Shown here: piece by piece, positions 1 through 4,648 of the stretch | How positions within the stretch are numbered: the first letter of the stretch is position 1 | Layout of the letters: the number at the start of each line of letters is the position of its first letter | From: JBGSWL01 sp041752455 | GTDB taxonomy: Bacteria > Pseudomonadota > Alphaproteobacteria > Rhizobiales > Rhizobiaceae | Length of the DNA stretch: 6,019 nt | Reading direction: 5' to 3' | Assembly (NCBI GenBank): GCA_041752455.1 | Contig: JBGSWL010000117.1 | Location: 1-6,019, forward strand | Translations under genes and position numbers: made by a program | Notes under the pieces: generated by a model | Seen by the model: only the letters and a program-made list of their open reading frames with translations | What the model was told of the DNA's origin: nothing | The model's database searches: none

Positions 1-1
1 G

Positions 2-217
2 CTGACACTGGTCGGTTATTTCCCGCTTGCAGAGGATTGCTGGCTTGAGAACTACTACGCACCGCTGAAGGCCCGTTTTGCAGGCTTCCTTGACCGGCAC
101 AACCATTCGGCTGCGGCACGCGCCATCGTTTCTGCGGAAGAAGCCGAGATTGCGCTTTACGAGCGCAACCGGGCCTTTGTCAGCTATGGGTTCTACCTTG
201 CACGCAAAGCGGGCTGA
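2..217 (+). CDS. C-terminal part of a probable SAM-dependent methyltransferase (5' end outside window)
   Basis: An open frame enters from the left edge and stops at TGA 215-217, giving 71 C-terminal residues. The segment begins LTLVGYFPLAEDCWLENYYA and ends FYLARKAG. An aromatic and acidic W-x-E-x-Y-Y-x-P-L stretch followed by a charged helix and a late E-I-x-L-Y motif is typical of the C-terminal end of small class I SAM-dependent methyltransferases (Methyltransf_11/25 type) in rhizobia. The S-adenosylmethionine-binding glycine motif would lie upstream, outside the window, so the assignment rests on C-terminal resemblance only and the substrate cannot be guessed. The gene runs opposite to the glycolytic operon, and its stop is 8 bp from the fba stop. 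I see no convincing terminator hairpin in that gap, so the two transcripts probably overlap at their 3' ends. Seen: the open frame and motif. Inferred: the function. Confidence 0.5.
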   Translation: MTLVGYFPLAEDCWLENYYAPLKARFAGFLDRHNHSAAARAIVSAEEAEIALYERNRAFVSYGFYLARKAG

Positions 218-225
218 ATGACAGC

Positions 226-1116
226 TTACCCCCGCGATGCCTGGTAGATCCCCTCGATCGCACCAGCCAGCGCGGCATCGAATTCGGCATCGGACTGCTG
301 GGCGGACAAGCCTTCGGTCAAGGCGCGCGAGAACGAGGCGATCATGCCGTGGTTCTGCGCCAGGATCGCATTGGCCTCGTCGCGCGGATAACCGCCGGAC
401 AGGGCGACAACGCGCATGACGCGGGGGTCTTTTGTCAGCGCGTGGTAGAGATTGGCCTTGGTCGGCAGCGACAGTTTCAGCATCACCTGTTGGCCTTCGG
501 TCACGTTGGCGAGGCCTTGCGTCAACGCGGCGAACAGCATGTCTTCAGCTTCAGCCTTGTCGGCGATCTTGATGTTGATCTCCGGTTCGATGATCGGCAT
601 CAGACCGGCGGCGAGGATCCGGTTGCCGATTTCAACCTGCTGGCTGACGACCGCTGCGATGCCATCTTCGTTGGCGGCGTTGATGACCGACCGCATCTTG
701 GTGCCGAAGATGTTCTTGGTCACGGCGCGGGCGAGAAGCGCGTCGAGCCCGGTGATCTCCTTCATTATCTGCACGCCGTTGCTTTCGGCCTCAAGCCCCT
801 TGTCGACCTTCAGGAATGGCACGACCCCGCGCCTTTGCCAGAGATAGTCGGCAGTGGGCACACCATCGATGTCGCCATCCATGGTTCGCTCGAACAGGAT
901 CGCGCCGATCACCTTGTCGCCGGTGAAGGCCGGCGACTTGATGATGCGCGCGCGCATCGCATGCACCAGCGCATACATTTCCTCGTCACCGGCATAGGCG
1001 GTTTCCGGGATGCCATAGAGCGCGAGCGCCTTGGGCGTCGAGCCGCCGGACTGGTCTAGCGCGGCGATGAAGCCATCCTTCTCGCGCATCTGTTTCGCCA
1101 TGGCTTCATTTTTCAT
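226..1116 (-). CDS. fba: Class I fructose-bisphosphate aldolase
   Basis: A 296-residue Schiff-base (class I) aldolase of the Glycolytic family. It cleaves or forms fructose 1,6-bisphosphate from dihydroxyacetone phosphate and glyceraldehyde 3-phosphate in the cytosol. Motifs in order: ALDQSGG (19-25, the Asp of the rabbit AADES motif), GAILFERTMD (71-80), FLKVDKG (101-107, phosphate and catalytic Lys/Asp), K140 and R142 in TKMRSVI, PIIEPEI (174-180, E177/E179 matching rabbit E187/E189), the Schiff-base lysine K214 in VMLKLSLP, ALSGG (238-242), and R264 in SFSRAL. Nothing catalytic is missing. The frame stays open up to 1227, but I chose ATG 1116 because AAGGAG lies at 1128-1123 with 6-nt spacing and because the family starts here; the extension has no homologous look and would cover the operator region. 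It is the last gene of the operon, 166 bp after pgk, and probably has its own control. High confidence. Confidence 0.97.
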   Translation of the reverse strand: MKNEAMAKQMREKDGFIAALDQSGGSTPKALALYGIPETAYAGDEEMYALVHAMRARIIKSPAFTGDKVIGAILFERTMDGDIDGVPTADYLWQRRGVVPFLKVDKGLEAESNGVQIMKEITGLDALLARAVTKNIFGTKMRSVINAANEDGIAAVVSQQVEIGNRILAAGLMPIIEPEINIKIADKAEAEDMLFAALTQGLANVTEGQQVMLKLSLPTKANLYHALTKDPRVMRVVALSGGYPRDEANAILAQNHGMIASFSRALTEGLSAQQSDAEFDAALAGAIEGIYQASRG

Positions 1117-1122
1117 CGCCGT

Positions 1123-1128
1123 CTCCTT
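1123..1128 (-). promoter_or_regulatory. Ribosome binding site that fixes the fba start
   Basis: On the minus strand AAGGAG sits 6 nt upstream of ATG 1116. It is a near-perfect anti-16S match and decides in favour of the 296-residue product over the longer frame from 1227, which has no such site. Confidence 0.85.
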
Positions 1129-1204
1129 GCATCCATCGGTGGCATCGTTCGTTGCAACGCCCATAGCAGCGGACCCGGCGCGGCGAAATAACCGCCAACG
1201 AGTC

Positions 1205-1237
1205 TCAATCGATTGAAAAATCTTCAATCGATTGAAG
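1205..1237. promoter_or_regulatory. Tandem palindromic operator upstream of fba
   Basis: Two perfect CG-centred palindromes lie side by side: CTTCAATCGATTGAAG at 1222-1237 (16 bp) and TCAATCGATTGA at 1205-1216 (12 bp). Their centres are 19 bp apart, so both would be on nearly the same face of the helix. They share the core TCAATCGATTGA and are separated by an A-rich spacer (1217-1221, AAAAT). Palindromes with a central CG and flanking AAT/ATT are the usual operator form of LacI/GalR-family repressors. They lie about 90-120 bp upstream of the fba ATG in the only real intergenic gap between pgk and fba, so control of fba is the natural reading. PckR, a LacI-type regulator of central carbon genes in Sinorhizobium, is one candidate, but I cannot confirm that its motif matches. 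I could not choose a -35/-10 pair with confidence. Seen: the palindromes. Inferred: the operator role. Confidence 0.65.
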
Positions 1238-1282
1238 CCCTGCCTTGGCTAGCAGCAACGTTAACAGCCGCCAGAAGAAGGC

Positions 1283-2473
1283 TCACCCCAGCGCGGAAAC
1301 GCCCGGAAGTTCCTTGCCTTCCATCCACTCGAGGAACGCGCCGCCGGCGGTCGAGACATAGGTGAAATCGTCCGCAACGCCCGCATGGTTGAGGGCAGCC
1401 ACCGTGTCGCCGCCACCGGCGACGGACACCAGTGCGCCGGCGCTCGTGCGCCTTGCGCCATGGCGCGCGGCGGCAACCGTTGCAGCATCGAACGGCTCGA
1501 TCTCGAACGCGCCGAGCGGCCCGTTCCAGACCAGCGTCTTTGCCTTGTCGATCCACTGCGCAATTTTCGCGACCGATTTCGGCCCGACATCAAGCATCAT
1601 CGCGTCAGCCGGAATGGCATCGACCGGCACGGTTTCGCTGGCCGCGCCCGCCTTGAACTCGCGCGCCACCACGCCGTCGACCGGCAAGACGATGTCACAG
1701 CCGGATTTTTCCGCCGCCGCCATGATCGTGCGGGCGGTCTCGGCCAGATCATGCTCGCACAGCGACTTGCCGACATCGATGCCCTTGGCTGCCAGAAAGG
1801 TGTTGGCCATGCCACCGCCGATGACCAGCGCATCAACGCGACCGACAAGGTTTTCCAGAAGGTCGATCTTGGTCGAGACCTTGGCGCCGCCAACGATAGC
1901 TACGACCGGACGGGCCGGATTGCCGAGGCCTTTTTCCAGCGCTTCCAGCTCGGCCTGCATGGTGCGGCCGGCAAAGGCCGGCAGTCTGTGGGCGAGCCCC
2001 TCGGTCGATGCGTGTGCCCGGTGCGCCGCAGAAAACGCGTCATTGACATAGACATCGCCGTTGGCGGCGAGCGCCTCGGTGAAGGCGGGGTCATTGTCCT
2101 CTTCGCCGGCGTGGAAACGGGTGTTTTCGAACAGAACGATATCGCCATCTTCCATGTCGGCGACCGCGGCGGCCGCTTTGTCGCCGATACAATCGGCGGC
2201 AAACATCACCTCCTGGTCAAGCAACTCGGCGAGTGCCTCGGCGACCGGCCTCAGGCTCATCTCGGCGTTCGGCTTGCCCTTGGGGCGGCCGAAATGGGCC
2301 AAGAGGATGACCTTGGCGCCCTTGGCGGCAAGGTCCTCGATGGTCGGCACGATGCGCTCGATGCGGGTTGCGTCGGTGACGCGGCCATCGGCCATCGGCA
2401 CGTTGACATCGACGCGCACCATCACCCGTTTGCCGGCGACCGCGCCCATGTCGTCAATTGTCTTGAAGCTCAT
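1283..2473 (-). CDS. pgk: Phosphoglycerate kinase
   Basis: A 396-residue, full-length phosphoglycerate kinase. It transfers phosphate between 1,3-bisphosphoglycerate and ADP in glycolysis and runs in reverse for gluconeogenesis or CO2 fixation. The N-terminal substrate domain shows VRVDVNVPM (19-27), R37, HFGRPKG (60-66), ENTRFH (116-121) and the VNDAFSAAHRAHAST signature (143-157, R152). The C-terminal nucleotide domain shows GGAKVSTKI (195-203, K198 and K202), GGGMANTF (219-226), NGPLGAFE (317-324), the AGGGDT loop (352-357) and the closing STAGGAFLEWMEG (374-386). All phosphate-binding arginines and lysines I can place are present. ATG 2473 has GGGGGAG at 2489-2483 with 9-nt spacing. The start is 18 bp after the DUF924 stop, which indicates cotranscription with the upstream genes. 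A long plus-strand open frame opposite this gene is only its GC-rich shadow. Confidence 0.98.
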   Translation of the reverse strand: MSFKTIDDMGAVAGKRVMVRVDVNVPMADGRVTDATRIERIVPTIEDLAAKGAKVILLAHFGRPKGKPNAEMSLRPVAEALAELLDQEVMFAADCIGDKAAAAVADMEDGDIVLFENTRFHAGEEDNDPAFTEALAANGDVYVNDAFSAAHRAHASTEGLAHRLPAFAGRTMQAELEALEKGLGNPARPVVAIVGGAKVSTKIDLLENLVGRVDALVIGGGMANTFLAAKGIDVGKSLCEHDLAETARTIMAAAEKSGCDIVLPVDGVVAREFKAGAASETVPVDAIPADAMMLDVGPKSVAKIAQWIDKAKTLVWNGPLGAFEIEPFDAATVAAARHGARRTSAGALVSVAGGGDTVAALNHAGVADDFTYVSTAGGAFLEWMEGKELPGVSALG

Positions 2474-2491
2474 CTTTGTCGTCTCCCCCGA

Positions 2492-3046
2492 TCAGAACAT
2501 GTTGCCATCGCGCGCGGCGATGTATTGTTCCTCAGCCGGGGTCGAAGCCCGGCCCAGCGCCGCGTTGCGCAACGGATATCGTCCGAATTGCAACAGGATG
2601 TCGCGGTGTTTCTCTTCAAAGGCAAAAGTATCGGCGTCAAGGGAGGAAAAGAGGCGCATGGCCTCCTCATGCACCGCAAGGCTCTCCGAATGCATGAAGG
2701 GCAAATAAAGGAACTGCCGTTCGGCATCGGTCATTGCCGTGTCGAGACCTTGGGCGACCGCTTCCTGCGCCAAGGCCAGTGCCAAGGGATCGCTTGCGAA
2801 AGCCAAGGGTGACCCACGATGCAGTTGCCGGGAGAACTGGTCCAGCACGATGATCTCGGCCAGCCGGCCGCGCGCGGTGGAGCGCCAAGCCCAGAGTTCG
2901 CAGGCCGCCGCTGCACGCAATGTATCTGAAAACTGGCGACGGACCTCATCGTCGAACTCCGGCTTGCCGCCGAACCAGTCCTTGCCGTCGTGTTCTTCGA
3001 ACCAGAACGTGAGAACACGCTTTGCGTCAGGATGAATGTCAGTCAC
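2492..3046 (-). CDS. DUF924 family protein
   Basis: A 184-residue soluble protein of the DUF924 (PF06041) family, which is predicted to be helical and TPR-like with no established reaction. Family motifs in order: RVLTFWFEE (10-18), WFGGKPEFDDEVRRQF (24-39), LAEIIVLDQFSRQLHRGSP (62-80), FLYLPFMHSES (112-122) and ILLQFGRYPLRNAALGRAST (150-169). There is no signal peptide or membrane segment. The frame is open to an ATG at 3148, but that 34-residue extension (Ala-rich, then alternating E-V/E-A) is the shadow of the glycine codons of the upstream gene. I chose GTG 3046, which has GGAGGT at 3059-3054 with 7-nt spacing and puts VLTFWF near the N-terminus as in the family; ATG 3073 is the alternative. 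It overlaps the upstream membrane-protein gene by 8 nt and lies 18 bp before pgk, so it is carried in the glycolytic operon. A metabolic link is suggested by position only. Confidence 0.9.
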   Translation of the reverse strand: MTDIHPDAKRVLTFWFEEHDGKDWFGGKPEFDDEVRRQFSDTLRAAAACELWAWRSTARGRLAEIIVLDQFSRQLHRGSPLAFASDPLALALAQEAVAQGLDTAMTDAERQFLYLPFMHSESLAVHEEAMRLFSSLDADTFAFEEKHRDILLQFGRYPLRNAALGRASTPAEEQYIAARDGNMF

Positions 3047-3263
3047 CGCCTCCACCTCCACCTCCGCCTCCATCACTGCCGCCGCTGTCGCCATGATCCC
3101 TGTCGGCGTGATTCCTGCCATCGCCGACAAAGCCGACGCTTCCGCCATCGTTCCGGTTGCCGGGCATCTGCCGCTTCACAGTACCGCGAAACAGGCGGGC
3201 GATTGCGATTGCAGCGACCAGAATGGCAAAACCGGTGACAAGGGAAATGGCGAGCGGGTCCAT
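3039..3263 (-). CDS. Small single-pass membrane protein with Gly/Asp-rich tail
   Basis: A 74-residue protein of unknown function. One hydrophobic helix spans about residues 4-24 (LAISLVTGFAILVAAIAIAR). It is followed by a basic stretch (RLFRGTVKR, 24-31) that would face the cytoplasm, and then a disordered tail rich in Gly, Asp, His and Asn that ends in nine glycines and Asp. ATG 3263 has GGGAG at 3277-3273 with 9-nt spacing. The frame is open further upstream to 3341, but without a better start. The stop overlaps the GTG start of the DUF924 gene by 8 nt, so translation is probably coupled. Small rhizobial hypothetical proteins with one membrane helix and a poly-glycine end are familiar to me, but I can name no family. 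The overlap, the ribosome site and the clean membrane segment support a real gene. No function is assigned. Confidence 0.55.
   Translation of the reverse strand: MDPLAISLVTGFAILVAAIAIARLFRGTVKRQMPGNRNDGGSVGFVGDGRNHADRDHGDSGGSDGGGGGGGGGD
3048..3071 (-). repeat. Four GGAGGY hexamers encoding glycines and serving as ribosome site
   Basis: On the minus strand the hexamer GGAGG(C/T) is repeated four times. In the frame of the 74-residue membrane protein it encodes the C-terminal glycine run. The copy at 3059-3054 lies 7 nt before GTG 3046 of the DUF924 gene and is a textbook Shine-Dalgarno sequence. The coding repeat and the translation signal are therefore the same bases. The repeat is also prone to slippage, which would change the glycine count in steps of two without shifting frame. 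Confidence 0.75.
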
Positions 3264-3267
3264 GGGT

Positions 3268-3378
3268 TCAGTCTCCCGCAGTCGTCCTTTCCGGCATCTT
3301 GCATGCCCGCACGATGCAGCGCAATCGCCAGGCAAGGCCAAGCGCGAGGAATGCGAGGAAGACGAGCGTACCGGTCAT
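3268..3378 (-). CDS. Possible 36-residue membrane peptide
   Basis: A short frame starts at ATG 3378 and ends 4 bp before the ATG of the 74-residue membrane protein. The peptide begins MTGTLVFLAFLALGLAWRLR and then has a basic, Cys-containing tail ending in ERTTAGD. The first 17 residues form a plausible membrane helix followed by arginines, the same layout as the next gene. Third-position GC is moderately high, as expected for coding sequence here. Against it, there is no purine-rich ribosome site before ATG 3378; the upstream bases are pyrimidine-rich. The frame also stays open back through the inverted repeat to 3585. It could be a leaderless or weakly translated peptide, or chance. The bases between it and the inverted repeat (3379-3447) hold nothing else I recognise. 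Confidence 0.3.
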   Translation of the reverse strand: MTGTLVFLAFLALGLAWRLRCIVRACKMPERTTAGD

Positions 3379-3447
3379 CGGCAAAGGATAGGCGAGTATG
3401 GTGACGGACGGAAGACAGGATTGTGAGCGTGGGGCCAAAAGTACAAC

Positions 3448-3579
3448 CGTCATTCCGGGGCCGCGCAGCGGAACCCGGAAGCCAGAGCTGCAACGTTTAA
3501 AAGGGTTTGCTTGCTCGTGTCTATACTGCCCGTCCTCGTGACTGGGTTCCGGGTTCCGCTGCGCGGCCCCGGAATGACG
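3448..3579. repeat. 132-bp inverted-repeat (MITE/REP-like) element downstream of gap
   Basis: Two arms of 33 bp match perfectly in inverted orientation: 3448-3480 and 3547-3579. Beyond one mismatch they pair for four more bases, giving 37 of 38 paired over 3448-3485 and 3542-3579, with a 56-bp loop (3486-3541). Each outer end reads CGTCATTCCGGGGC, and the arms contain the GGAACCCGGAA motif. This type of palindrome (CATTCCGGG...CCCGGAAT) is the style of dispersed intergenic repeats in Rhizobiales genomes. The loop encodes no transposase, and I see no clear target-site duplication. It begins 24 bp after the gap stop, so the gap mRNA would carry a very stable hairpin at its 3' end. No run of T follows, so it is not a classical terminator. 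It may stabilise the upstream message or reduce read-through towards pgk. Seen: the pairing. Inferred: the element class and role. Confidence 0.88.
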
Positions 3580-3603
3580 ACCCATTAGAACCGGTTCAAC
3601 CCG

Positions 3604-4617
3604 TCAGATCAGTTTTGCCATCGCGACGGCGGTGTCGGCCATGCGGTTCGAGAAGCCCCATTCATTGTCGTACCAGGTGAGGATGCGCACGAAGGTGCCA
3701 TCCATGACCTTGGTCTGGTCCATGTGGAACGTCGACGAATGCGGGTCGTGGTTGAAGTCGATCGAGACATTGGGATGCAGCGTGTAGCCGAGGATGCCCT
3801 TCAGCGGGCCGTCTTCGGCCGCAGCCTTGATCACAGCGTTGACTTCCTCGACCGAGGTGGCGCGCTTGGCGACGAACTTGAAATCGACAACCGAGACATT
3901 TGGTGTCGGCACGCGAATCGAGGAGCCGTCGAGGCGGCCCTTCAGTTCCGGGATGACGAGGCCGATGGCCTTGGCGGCGCCGGTGGATGTCGGGATCATC
4001 GACATGGCGGCAGCGCGGGCGCGATAGAGGTCCTTGTGCATCGTGTCGAGCGTCGGCTGGTCGCCCGTATAGGAGTGGATCGTCGTCATGAAGCCGGTTT
4101 CGATACCGATGGCATCATGCAAGACCTTGGCAACCGGCGCGAGGCAGTTGGTGGTGCAGGAGGCGTTGGAGACGACCGTATCGGCGGCGGTCAGAACGTC
4201 ATGGTTGACACCGAAAACGATGGTCTTGTCGGCGCCGTCGGCCGGAGCCGAGACCAGGACGCGCTTGGCGCCTGCTTCCAGATGCATCGCCGCCTTGTCG
4301 CGGGCGGTGAAGATGCCGGTGCATTCCATGACGATGTCGATGTCATGGGCGCCCCAGGGCAGGTTCTTCGGGTCGCGCTCGGCGAACACCTTGAAGCTGT
4401 CACCGTCGACATGGATTTCATCGCCGGATACCGTCACCGTGCCGGGAAAGCGACCATGCACGCTGTCAAACCGCAGGAGATGTGCATTGGTTTCGACCGG
4501 GCCGAGATCGTTGATGGCGACGAGATCGATGTCGGTGCGGCCACTTTCATATATGGCGCGTGCGACGTTGCGTCCGATGCGGCCGAAGCCGTTGATGGCG
4601 ATCCTGATCTTCTTCAT
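3604..4617 (-). CDS. gap: Glyceraldehyde-3-phosphate dehydrogenase, type I
   Basis: A 337-residue, full-length enzyme that converts glyceraldehyde 3-phosphate, phosphate and NAD(P)+ to 1,3-bisphosphoglycerate in the cytosol. The N-terminal Rossmann motif is INGFGRIGRN (8-17), with AIND (34-37) at the end of the second strand near the cofactor ribose. The catalytic signature SNASCTTN (150-157) holds C154, and H181 in TTIHSYTGDQ is the activating histidine. The S-loop region GDQPTLDTMHKDLYRARAAA (185-204), STGAAK (211-216) and WYDNEWGFSNR (315-325) are intact. Cofactor choice cannot be settled by eye; Asp37 favours NAD, but rhizobial enzymes of this class may also take NADP. ATG 4617 has GGGGAG at 4630-4625 with 7-nt spacing. 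A longer frame to 4788 only shadows the end of the transketolase. It follows the transketolase stop by 31 bp and is followed by the inverted-repeat element. Confidence 0.98.
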   Translation of the reverse strand: MKKIRIAINGFGRIGRNVARAIYESGRTDIDLVAINDLGPVETNAHLLRFDSVHGRFPGTVTVSGDEIHVDGDSFKVFAERDPKNLPWGAHDIDIVMECTGIFTARDKAAMHLEAGAKRVLVSAPADGADKTIVFGVNHDVLTAADTVVSNASCTTNCLAPVAKVLHDAIGIETGFMTTIHSYTGDQPTLDTMHKDLYRARAAAMSMIPTSTGAAKAIGLVIPELKGRLDGSSIRVPTPNVSVVDFKFVAKRATSVEEVNAVIKAAAEDGPLKGILGYTLHPNVSIDFNHDPHSSTFHMDQTKVMDGTFVRILTWYDNEWGFSNRMADTAVAMAKLI

Positions 4618-4648
4618 TCCAAGTCTCCCCGATGCGTTTTGACGATAA

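Noticed and set aside
1117..1227. N-terminal extension of fba from an ATG at 1227
   Set aside because: The extra 37 residues do not resemble the aldolase family, have no ribosome site and run through the palindromic operator. ATG 1116 has AAGGAG at 6 nt.
1140..1282. A sigma-70 promoter for fba
   Set aside because: I tried TTGAAG, TTGAGA, TTGCTG and TTGGCG as -35 boxes. None has an acceptable -10 at 16-18 bp, so no promoter is called even though one is likely near the operators.
1385..2812. A 475-residue open frame on the plus strand opposite pgk and the DUF924 gene
   Set aside because: It is antisense to two genes with full sets of family motifs. Its translation is rich in Arg, Gly, Asp and His with no recognisable domain, as expected for the reverse complement of GC-rich coding DNA.
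3047..3148. N-terminal extension of the DUF924 protein to ATG 3148
   Set aside because: The extension is Ala-rich followed by E-V/E-A repeats generated by reading the glycine repeat of the overlapping gene in another frame. The family begins near VLTFWF.
3522..3527. TATACT in the loop of the inverted repeat as a plus-strand -10 box
   Set aside because: It has no -35 at proper spacing, and no plus-strand gene follows.
3448..3579. The inverted repeat as an intrinsic transcription terminator of gap
   Set aside because: The stem is strong, but the arms are separated by a 56-bp loop and no T run follows on the minus strand. It fits a dispersed palindromic element better, although some attenuation is possible.
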